Position numbers and translations under genes: made by a program. Source: Umbelopsis isabellina (Eukaryota > Mucoromycota > Umbelopsidomycetes > Umbelopsidales > Umbelopsidaceae). From it: DNA of 64,000 nt. Below are positions 12,539 through 22,007 of the stretch, in pieces. Location of the stretch: contig JAEPQZ010000003.1 in assembly GCA_016758905.1 (NCBI GenBank), positions 1,364,001 through 1,428,000 on the forward strand, in the 5' to 3' direction. How positions within the stretch are numbered: position 1 is the first letter of the stretch; each line of letters begins with the position of its first letter. A model generated the notes under the pieces. That model had not been told where the DNA came from. It did no database searches and saw only the letters and a program-made list of their open reading frames with translations.

Positions 12539-13004
12539 AAGCTTACTTTTCACTTGCAGTACTTCAATGTAGACCAATGTTTCATACCTGCAGTACAGTG
12601 CCAGGAAACCATGGAGAACAGATTGAAGGCTCCAGCGTCATACAAGTATGATTACGCATGGATACGAAACTTGCTTGTCGCCGCTTTTCACTGCTGATCT
12701 CTCATGCCAGAGCCAACGCTTTATGCAAAGGATTTGCAAAGCCATAATGGGTTGTTAATATATCATATTTGTTCCGATTCCTTTGTGGCATGCAAAGTCT
12801 CAACTATTTGCTGTTCAATTTATTTGCTGCTCAATTATTCTAAACTTATGTGGCCATGCACAATGATGCACACCCCTAAGCAAATTTACTTCACAAGTGG
12901 TGCTTGTAATAATTTTAATATTGGCAGGACTATTGTCACAGTCTTGGAAATCATACATTATTGAATGCATTTACAATAAAGGGTCAAGTTCGATATCTTT
13001 AAAT
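12539..13004. other. convergent intergenic, no gene seen
   Basis: 3' flank of the RING gene and of the F-box gene. It is AT-rich, with AATAAA near 12975. Confidence 0.4.
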
Positions 13005-14155
13005 CTAATCAAGTATATTGCGTATAGCCATTATTGAAATTCTAGACGTTGTGGGGTTGCTGTCATATTCCGTTAGAGCTAGTGATTGCGGCAGGAGTAC
13101 TGAGGTTGGAAGATTTTCGTTCCTTGCCGAGTAGGTTGCAAAACTCATAAATTCAACATCATTCGTGTTTAATAACCTCTGGAACTTAACAATTAAACCA
13201 GCATACCGAATCAAAATAATCAGTGAAGCTTTCTGCTAACCATGTATATTGATATTCAGTTTCACCCACTACTATGGAGGCAAATACCCTGCCTGCGCCA
13301 TCTCTGAGTTTTGCCATATTAACATTTAAACATTTTGTTTTCAGGGTTTTAGCGACTCCAGAAGTTTTCTGTTTGCCGACGTCCAGCAAACCCTGAAGAT
13401 GACATCTAAGATTCCCGTCCCCAGGTGCTGTAGCGAAGGTAAGAGTCTTCAAACCACGAAAGGATATTCCAAGGTTTCCTCATTCACCGCGTCATGAATG
13501 TGTGCGACGAGAAGGTTATACTGTCTAACTCGCTCTGTGACTTGCAGCGCCAAATTCTCGTAACCCCACAAACGTAGCTTTCCTGTTGATTAGATTTCCA
13601 TATACGAGGCTCAGTGAAAAAAATATGTACATGCCAGTGAGAACATACCGTGTTCGGTGAAATCATAACATTTGTGGGACCATGAGATGCGAAAATTTGA
13701 CCAGATAAATTACCAGATCGAACGGAATGTACTCGCCAGCTTGATCTTCGATCTCTGCCAGATACGCTCCGTTGAAGAGAGGTTCAGATTTTTCGGGTAA
13801 GAATACGGCTGTTGTTCGTGAACGCATGATGTCTATCAGCTCTTGCTGAACTTTGATCACATAGGCAGGGAAAATGGTTAGCTACTTGTAGCTATGTGTC
13901 CAGTCTTCTAGACTAGCTGCATTTTGCCCCGGTTTGGTTAAGTTCTATACTCGCAGATCGTCCCAGGTGCGACAAAGCGCTTGGGACCGTGATTCTCTCA
14001 AGTGGATAGTCTGATAGTGTGCGTCTTACGGCTGATTTCCACACAAGCTTGTCGTTCAGGCTGGCATACCATGTTTTACACGTGCGGTTTGCAGAGATGA
14101 TGTCCTCGAGTTCCAATGAGGTGCATATGTTGCACCATATTTCCGTAGGGAGCAT
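13005..14155 (-). CDS. F-box protein (exons approximate)
   Basis: The ATG at 14155 opens directly into an F-box: LPTEIWCNICTSLELED then TCKTWYASLNDKLVWK, with the usual L-P, hydrophobic and W positions. Further exons on the same strand around 13860-13670 (FPAYVIKVQQELIDIM, LFNGAYLAEIEDQAG, PFDLVIYLVKFSH) and 13560-13190 complete a protein of perhaps 300-350 aa. The region after the F-box has the look of an SMI1/KNR4-type fold (P-x-D-hydrophobic-x2-hydrophobic-L), known to follow F-boxes in FBXO3/SKIP16-like proteins, but this is tentative. F-box proteins are substrate receptors of SCF ubiquitin ligases. A paralogue lies at about 29 kb. The exact 3' end and exon joins are not settled. Confidence 0.6.
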
Positions 14156-14690
14156 TCGTAAAAGCCGGTCATTCTCAAATTGCTAAACTAGTGTGAGATG
14201 TGGTCATCTTTTTGTTCTTGATGAAGGGATCTCCAGGCGCTAGCACCTATTCAGCAACGTGTAATTACGGGGGATCTAGCAAAGTTGGCACATTCAAGTA
14301 CATGTTTATTGGATAAGGGGATATATTCGTACTAGTGTTATATTTTTGTCTTGGTTTTCGGTCGTTTATTGTAAGAGGTTGACAGAGTTTTGTAGGCTAT
14401 GCATGGCATCTCCTTGAAGATCCGTCTTTTGCAACTTGAACATCTATTGTATGTTGCATTCCATTTATAGCCTGTTGCATAGATACTAGATGGATATTAG
14501 CGGAAATGTATGATATAGGACCTCACTAGCTGAAGATTCGACCCGTGCAGTGACATAGTGTTCGCTTTCCACAAAAGCAGGCGAAGCTGATGTCCCAGCA
14601 GACGAAATAGCTGTTCCAGTAGTTTCCGTGCATTTTAGCAAAATCTTAATCATCTTAACTAGCTTTCACTAGTAGAACTAGCGCATTGTA
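14156..14690. other. intergenic, no gene seen
   Basis: Upstream flank of the F-box gene. No recognisable feature. Confidence 0.4.
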
Positions 14691-14699
14691 GCGGCGATA

Positions 14700-15290
14700 A
14701 CCTGCTGTTGCCGTAGTCTTGCAAACTCACTGGTGTATCGACGCATACCGGAATGGGGCCACCAAATCATGAACCCGCACCTAGTTGTGGTCAATCAGTA
14801 CAATTCGATCTGCCAATTTTCTGTTTCACAGAGTGAAGCATATCGCGATATTTACGCTCCTTTCTCTGCTTTAGCCTGCGTGTTCTTGGTGTATCGCATG
14901 AGTCGCGGTTCCTCCGCGGTAGAATCCTCATGCATACAGAACATAAGGTCGCGCCGATTTGGATCGATGAGCACGCATTGCCCTTGTGTAGCTCGTGAAT
15001 GTGATAGACTCAATTAAACACAAACTTGAGTGCAAAAATTTTCTCGTTGCCGGTAATCATGGCAACAAAGTCGGCCTTGCACCAAGCATGACTACAACAT
15101 TACGATTCAGGACATCAATACTCCTTCTCGCTTTCGCAACAGCAAAGCGGATATCATCGATGTCCAACTGTCTTCGTACGCCGTCATAGTTGTCAGACAA
15201 ATAATCAGGATAAATGATTGTAGTGACACCAGACTTATCACAAGGTCGATTGTTTTTAGTCAACTTAATAAAGCCTGTTATATGCAAGTA
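14700..15290 (-). pseudogene. decayed relative of the unknown 822-aa family (copy A)
   Basis: Two blocks in the same order as the 22-24.5 kb gene are readable on the minus strand. Block 1 (about 15287-15060) has SDNYDGVRRQL and VVVMLGARPT, matching SDNYRGLSRSL and VIIMLGSRPT of the intact gene. Block 2 (about 14797-14700) has RCGFMIWWPHSGMRRY, matching RCGIVLWWPDHGLRRH. Between them the counterpart of FFAQVCAQ is still visible (NFCTQVCV) with no intron-like gap. A foreign stretch with the motif IDPNRRDLMFCMHED (14852-15010) lies between the blocks. Everything upstream of block 1 is replaced by Ty3/Gypsy sequence. Stops and frame changes make this a relic. Confidence 0.75.
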
Positions 15291-18055
15291 GATGAGTTAC
15301 CAACCTTAGTCGACAGGAATATCCAAACCGTCAGGATGTAATGCGGCAACCCATGTTGGTACATCACTTGACGGTAGAGAAACTCGGCAGTAGCAACTCG
15401 ATCGATACTTGGCACGGCCAGGGCCACTGGCCACCGGGTCAGGTAATCCACGGCTACTAGAATGTCCGCGCGCACCACATCTTCCACGCGATCGAACATT
15501 GTATCCGAGATTTTATGGGACTCAAAGGCCACTGGGTGATGTGTGCCATCCGTACCTTTCTGGAGAAGTACAGCGCCTACACCAAAGTCATAGGCATCCG
15601 TTTCGATTATAGACGGCTTATCCGGATCAGGAGATAACAATACAGGCGCATGGAGCATCCGTTGCTTGAGAGTATTAAAAGCCGTGTCACAGGTAGTTGA
15701 CCAATTGATCGGTCGACGTTTTGCACCTGTTCCCTTTAGTCAGTTCGGTCAACGGGGCTGCTATACCAGCAAAGTTTTTGATAAATTGTCTGTAATAACA
15801 CGCCAATCCAACGAACTGTCGTACTTCTTGAACGTTGTTAGGAACTGGCCAATCAGCGATGGCTTGTACCTTTCCAGGCGAGGGCAGGATCCCATTCGTG
15901 CCAATCTTAAAGCCAACAAACTCAATTTCTTGCAAATTGAATTCACACTTTTTGGAGTTTGCGTACAACTGTTCTTTCCGCAAACAATCTAAAACTTGTT
16001 TAACATGTTCTTGGTGCTCTTCAAATGATTTACTGAAGATTAGGATGTCATCAAGATAAACAATAACAAATTTATCCAGGTGATTAGCGAGAACACTATT
16101 CATCATTTTTTGGAACGTAGGCGGGGGCATTGGTCAATCCAAATGGTAGCACCAGAAACTCAAACGATCCATATCGAGTGTTGAAGGCCGTCTTAGGCGT
16201 GTCCGCTGCCTGAATGCATACTTGATGGTAGCCGCTCTTGAGATCAATTTTTGAAAAGTAACAGGCCCCTCTAAGGCGGTCAAGGCATTCATCAATACGT
16301 GGTAGTGGGTGTCTATTGCGCTTAGTGACCCGATTGATGGCACGGTAATCAATACACATGCGCATGGTACCATCCTTCTTACGTACGAACAAAACTGGTG
16401 CACCCCACGGTGACGATGTGGGTTGAATCAAACCTAACTTGAGTAATTCGTCTAACTGCTTTCGCAGTTCATCCAACTCACGCGGACTCATCTTGAATGG
16501 AAGTCTGCTGATGGGCGGACTGTCACCAGTATCAATGACATGTTCGACCTCACGCATAGGCGGAAGACCCGGCAACTCGGAGCGGAAAACATCAGCATCG
16601 TCCTGCAAGAAACTCTGTGTTTTACCTTGATGAGTCTTAGTTGGTTTTTCTTGATGATAGACCACGAACAACTCTTCGACTTCTTCCTGGCGCTCCAGCC
16701 TTTCCAATTTTCGCGGAGAGATCAAATTAATACAGTCCTCGACCCTTGGTGGGCGAGTTGCGGTTTGAGCACAAAAGAACTACCATTACTCCTGAACCTC
16801 CATTACTTGGATCCCCAGATGGGGGAGGATCGATAAGTCTCAAACCAATTCATACCAAGGATCACATCGAACTTCATATCAAATATGTATGCCGCAATGT
16901 GTTGGCGGTTACCCGCAATCGAAACCGTCAGCATGGCTTGGTTCTTGATGGAGGTAAGATGGCCGCCAGCAGTCTCAACTGTTCGTTCGTTGATGGCCAT
17001 TCTAGGAAAATCCTTGGCAGCTCTAGGAGCGCACATAACAGGCGCTGGTACCTGTGTCCATCACAACGCAAAGTATACAGGGATAAAGGAATATCTTTAT
17101 TTGTTACTTCTAACCGTCGTATGTGAAGGTGGTCGCGCTCGAGTTGTTGTGCCATTGGTGAGTTTGCTTCCTTCACCTCTGTTATGTCTTCCACAACACT
17201 CATGGACGACTGCTTGTCATCGGGGCGCGGAGTGCGTCCAACTACCTCCGTGCCTTGTATTTTGACGCCAACTGCCCGTTGGACGGCCCTTGACGTCGTC
17301 GCGATGGACATTCGAATTGTTTAAGTCCTCTTCCTTCACAAAAGAAACAACACCTGAAGCCGTTGTCACTTTGCTTACGGACATGAACCACGTCAAGATC
17401 CATTGGGTCCATGGGAGCAGTGCCAGCAGTAGGGAATACCAAAGGTGAGTCCTTCGTTTCTGTCGGTTGCGAAATTGATTGAGTCGCCCTGCGACGGCTC
17501 TCAAAATTCAACGCAAGACGGAACGCGCTCGCAAGGTCCTGGGGTTCTAGATCACGGAGATGCTCGAAGATTTCGGGCTTCAGTCCTCGTTCGAAACGGT
17601 CCAACGCCATCTGCCAAGGACATGTCTGGGATTTCCAGAGCAAGGTTTTGAGACGTGTCGACATAGTCTTCCACGCTTCCTATTTGCCTCAGAGTTACCA
17701 AACTGTCCCTAGCCGTTTTTAACGCGTTGGTAGGACGGGACTCCCTAACGAGAGCTGCCTTGAATCCCATCCAAGTCTTGGGCAATTCTCCCATCACTTC
17801 GAGTCTCCTAAGCCAGGCGTCAGCACGTCCTCGCATTAGTGTTCCAGCTAACAGGACGCGCTGGTTGTCTGCCATGTTGACAAATTCACAAAGCGCTCCG
17901 TTGAGCGGAGCCAACCGTCTACCGCAGCGACGGTGGTGGTACCTTCAAAAACATCAGGCTTGGTGACATGCACGCAAGCCTGGGTACCTTGGTTTGCGTC
18001 CAGCAGTTTTTGCATAACCTCAGATATCTTCTGCACCCATTCTTGAGAGGGCACC
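15278..18055 (-). mobile_element. broken Ty3/Gypsy LTR retrotransposon
   Basis: Fossil element read on the minus strand. From its 5' side the recognisable parts are a gag region with a zinc knuckle (about 17240-18055), an aspartic protease region ending in the ILGMNWF motif (about 16800-17040), reverse transcriptase (about 15690-16725, with the YLDDILIFSK-type active site), then RNase H and part of the integrase core (about 15280-15660). The order PR-RT-RH-INT defines Ty3/Gypsy. The reading frames are interrupted at several places (at least five), so it looks inactive. I could not identify a pair of LTRs. The clear protein similarity suggests moderate rather than great age. Confidence 0.9.
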
Positions 18056-18059
18056 TTTA

Positions 18060-18480
18060 TTGGCTGCTGCCCATCCGGGAATGCTAGTAAGGGTGGATTG
18101 CTCAGCTTTTCTTTGATGACGTTGAGGCATCTAACTGCTCTCGTCCCCAGAGGAATGATTGCGGTCCCCTTAACAGCATCGCTAGAGGTTCAATGATCGA
18201 AGCAAAATTGGGAACAAACCGACGATAGTAGCCAAGCGCTACCTTAGAATGTCTGAACTTCGTCCTTGTTCTTCAACTCCCTCATGTTCATCAACTTGCT
18301 TACATTGTGACCCAGGTAGACCACTTCTTTCCTGGCAAACACGCACTTCTTCAGTTTCAAGGTTACATTGGCTTCTCGGCAAGCTTGCAGTACATTCCTG
18401 TCGTCAGTTAGATAGAGATACGACGATTGATCTTTTTTAACATGAGGAAAAATTTGTAGAGGAAGCGCAACCAGCTGTCG
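18060..18480 (-). mobile_element. fragment of a second Ty3/Gypsy element (RT to RNase H)
   Basis: Directly beyond the first element, a short stretch on the same strand again encodes reverse transcriptase thumb/connection sequence (a VVYLGH block and an NPPLLAFPDG block, the latter typical of the RT-RNase H junction). Because this repeats a part already present in the first element and lies on the far side of its gag, it must come from a different copy. It is short and heavily broken. Confidence 0.75.
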
Positions 18481-18634
18481 TTCTCTATTTAGGACTCTGA
18501 TAATATTTCAGTCCCTAATGCAGTGGGCGGCCGTCATAAGGGTAGAACCCGGCATCACCGTTCTTGATGTTGACAAGATTAAGGGATTTTTCACTGGTAC
18601 GGAATAAAAAAAAATTCAAAGGACAAAAAAGAAA

Positions 18635-18706
18635 GCCCGACGTGGGGGTCGAACCCACAACCTTGAGATTAAGAGTCTCACGCTCTACCGATTGAGCTAG
18701 CCGGGC
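18635..18706 (-). tRNA. tRNA-Lys (CTT)
   Basis: 72 nt that fold as a complete cloverleaf: 7-bp acceptor stem (GCCCGGC with GTCGGGC), D arm GCTC/GAGC, anticodon stem TGAGA/TCTCA around the loop CTCTTAA (anticodon CTT), and T arm GTGGG-TTCGACC-CCCAC. No intron. T-rich runs follow on the minus strand within about 20 nt, as expected for RNA polymerase III termination. It lies beside the Ty3/Gypsy fossils, a common location because such elements often insert near Pol III genes. Confidence 0.96.
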
Positions 18707-20591
18707 AGCTAACTGAGAAAGAGACCACTTCTAAATAGATACTCTGAAGATGCATCGACTCTTCAGTTTGCATTTTTTAAAAAACAAAAAACAATTGGCG
18801 CTAAATATAAGAAGGCGACTTTAGCTCCATGTGCAATAAACAAACTGGTAAAAGTCTATTTTTGGTATGTTGGATAGAGTTTTTCACATCCCTTGCTCTG
18901 TTACTGGCACTTTTACTACTACAGTGGAAGCTCTTTCAAACCAACTTTGCTTCTTTTGGATACTGAATACAGATTACAGAAAAATCTCCTCGTATATAAC
19001 ATCAGGTTTGCTGTGAAGAAAGCATTTATGTGTTTTTTCTCTATGGGTTTTGGCTTTTTTGGGGGTTGGCTGTGCTGGTAAGCACTTTGATTTGAGCTGA
19101 ACCAAAGCGCGGCGGACAACATTTTCTCGAGTCGTGGTTCCCTTTCTCATGACCAAAACCTTCAGTCACGCTCATTCCAAATCTATGACCATGGTATCTA
19201 TTTTGAGTCTTAATGTCTAGTAGGAGTAAGTGAATTCCACGTCAAACAAAATAAAAAAATAAAAACATGTAAAATCGAATTCTATATATTAAATTTAGTC
19301 CATGGTATCTTGGAAATCTCTATCTGATAAAAATGTGTGCACTACTAATTTCCTTATTTTCATAACATGCGCAAACCATTAAAATAGAGTTTTTATACAG
19401 AAATATGCCAGCGTTTATGAACATTGCCTAATAGATATGAGCTCAATTTAATTGTTTAAATGATAACTCTTTAAAATTGCATATTCGAAGAAATGCTTTC
19501 TCATATATTTGGTCTTTGATTTCCTTTAAATTCTGCAAATGCCTGATAATATTAGACAGTACTTTAACATATGGTTGTGTATGGGCTCTTGATCGTTTTA
19601 AGCAAGGGTATCGAACACTGGATATATTTTCATTTCATATTGTTCATTGAATCTCATAAAAGCTTTTTAAATCATTGATTGGTTACACCAACAATGAGAC
19701 TTGAGTATCTCAGTACCCAATTTATCTGCGAAAAGGCATTGCAAAAACGTGTAGTTGGCTGCTTAGCTGGCGCAATGCGAATTATGTGGAAAACTGACTA
19801 TTCATGAGCTACAAAATCAAAAAGGTACAGGTTGACGACAACAATTTTAAATTGGTTTGCTATAGTAAAATCATATTATATGATTCAATAGTTATTTTGC
19901 AATCATGTTCGATAATTGGCAATTAGTTATTTTGTCAAGTGGAACAAATCTATATCACATCCTTTATGTTATCTGGTAATGATACTGAGTGCTTTATAAA
20001 AGGATTGTGAGAAAGCAGACAGTCTCTTTAAAGCCCACCATTTTAGCAAATAATGAGCCAAAATATTTTATAATTGTTCATACGCTTGATATATGGGAGA
20101 ATATTGCGAAATTATCTAGTTTATCCTTGCTTGTTTGCATAAAAATTAAAAGTATTTATTAACGTGGAAACAAACTCTGATATGTGGTTTGTGATAAATA
20201 GACTATCTTCCAATTGTCTGTTACATATTATCATAAATGTGCTCAAGGCTATTATAACAATACTCTTTTTTTACTATAAGTTCAACACAAAAGCGACGTA
20301 GTATATATCATTATTGTAGTTGATTATTCCGAAAAACGTTGCGGATTAGTAATAGTAAGCGAGAACAAGAGCAATGATAAACAGAAATTATCTGCTTTGT
20401 TAAGAGCTCGTATAAGCTTTTGTTTTCTGATCCATACTTTCAGATTACGTTAAATTTGATATGGTCCTCTCAATGCCAGAGTTCTGGGATGTTTGAATGT
20501 GAAAAGCTATATAGTATACATGTTCCCCACATTCTTTCAACTGATGTGAGCCTAATTATCAGACTATAAGCTTCAAGGAAGTTAAGACAAT
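18707..20591. other. AT-rich gene-poor spacer
   Basis: About 1.9 kb of AT-rich DNA with no ORF above background and no recognisable domain or repeat. It leads into the left tRNA-Leu inverted-repeat arm. Confidence 0.6.
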
Positions 20592-20701
20592 GCTCATATA
20601 CTGGTCAGCATGTTCAATGAATGCTGCTGACCATAAAGATATGTAAGAACAACCCAAAGTAACAGAATATAAAGACAATGGTGGTCGACTTTCCAAGAAA
20701 A

Positions 20702-20784
20702 GGTGGGATGGCCGAGTTGGTCTAAGGCGCCGCACTCAAGTTGCGGTCTCGTAAGAGGCGGGGGTTCGAATCCCCCTTCCACCA
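20702..20784 (+). tRNA. tRNA-Leu (CAA), left copy
   Basis: 83 nt including discriminator A. Acceptor stem GGTGGGA/TTCCACC, D arm with the AGTTGGTCTAAGGC loop of class II tRNAs, anticodon stem CCGCA/TGCGG around CTCAAGT (anticodon CAA), long variable arm TCTCGTAAGAGGC, and T arm GGGGG-TTCGAAT-CCCCC. No intron, unlike tRNA-Leu(CAA) genes of many eukaryotes. The identical gene lies inverted at 31580-31662. Confidence 0.96.
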
Positions 20785-21145
20785 AATTTTATTGGCCAGG
20801 TTTCACCTGCCATTAGTTTTTGATTGGCTGATTTTGGCCAATCTTTTTGCTTCGCTCCACTCACTCGATACTTTACATTATTTCTTCGCATTGCCTCAGA
20901 CGCTCTCTTTATTTTTCTATCTGCAGACTTGAGATGGGGGAATATTCTACACTTGATCTTGTTGTTGCGGCTCGCAAGAGGCTGGCGGCTCGAATCCCCC
21001 TTCCACCAAATTTTATTGGCCAGGTTTCACCTGCCATTAGTTTTTGATTGGCTGATTTTGGCCAATCTTTTTGCTTCGCTCCACTCACTCGATACTTTAC
21101 ATTATTTTCTTCGCATTGCCTCAGACGCTGCTCTTTATTTTTCTA
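20785..21145 (+). repeat. tandem 224-bp unit carrying a tRNA-Leu 3' half
   Basis: The sequence following the tRNA (from the ATTTTATTGGCCAGGTTTC motif) is repeated with a period of 224 bp. The copy at about 20970-21008 begins with a degenerate 3' half of the tRNA (variable and T arms plus acceptor 3' strand), so the duplication unit started inside the tRNA gene. Each unit also has a small palindrome, GATTGGCTGATTTTGGCCAATC-like. The right arm has the same arrangement with period 225, so the tandem duplication predates the inverted one. Confidence 0.88.
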
Positions 21146-22007
21146 TCCGAACCTCTATAAAATGTGCTTGGGATATTATATGAATATATATGATAATAAG
21201 TACAAACTAGGTGCAACAAAACACACAGAAAAATCCCCCTAAAAAATGGGCCAAGAAATCGATCAATGCAATGGACCGCACTCTTTGCCAGTCAGGATAC
21301 TATCGCTTTGGAAGTACCCAGGGCCGTCAACGCTCAAGAAAAATTTAAGTACGACTTACAGTAATAGGATATTTTTAAGGTGAAGGTTAACAAAGCTCTC
21401 AATAAAATTGGTGAAATGGCCAAACGAAGCTTTTACAGTAATTTTTGATGCTCAATCCTCGATAGAGGCTGAATGGTTTCCTCAGTGTATCCTGAACACC
21501 CTGATCATAAACGATACAACTGACAAGTTTAGCGTATTAATTCTCAGGCGTCATAAAAATAACTATCAACAACAATTCATAATCTTTGGCATTACTTTCT
21601 TCGAAAGTCTTAGCACCATTTCACACTGATATGTATATTCTGATCTGTATTAATCGGAAGCGTTCTTTATGATTCCTGTACCATAAACATCTAGCTATAG
21701 TGGTATGTATTTCAAAAGGTCACATACTGGATTAATTGACGACGAAGCAATAACCTTTTATACAGTACACAACTTTGTTATCGACATAGGCAGAAAGATC
21801 CTCATTGAATGCTAGCAATAGACTAAAAATAAAAGAGAAATAAACAAAGTTATAACTTCCTTCATAACCATGAGCTACTTGTAACAACAGACCTAAATGG
21901 CTAATATGTAAACATCATTTTCTTTGAGACACTAACAGATACAATTATTTATGAAAATTGAATAAAAAATATAATTTAAGCACAAACTAATTTTTTGAGA
22001 TATCTTG
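21146..22007. other. AT-rich spacer inside the island
   Basis: Non-coding, AT-rich. Probably includes the 3' UTR of the unknown gene on the minus strand. Confidence 0.5.

Larger units (their letters stand above)
20592..21145 (+). repeat. left arm of the tRNA-Leu inverted repeat
   Basis: This stretch of about 554 bp recurs as its reverse complement at 31220-31773. The match runs from 110 bp before the tRNA (common motif CTGGTCAGCATGTTCAATGA), through the tRNA and two downstream units, to the words CGCATTGCCTCAGACGCTGC. Only scattered single differences are visible by eye, so the duplication looks young compared with the decayed sequence between the arms. Confidence 0.92.

Noticed and set aside
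20785-21145. Possible CRISPR-like array because of regular repeats
   Set aside because: There are only two long units, they include a tRNA fragment, and they have no spacer pattern. The host is a eukaryote.
20741-21242. Overlapping open frames of 60-119 codons in the tRNA-Leu repeat (and matching ones at 31186-31623)
   Set aside because: They read straight through the tRNA and its duplicated flank, repeat with the 224-bp period, and exist only because the unit has few stops. No protein feature supports them.
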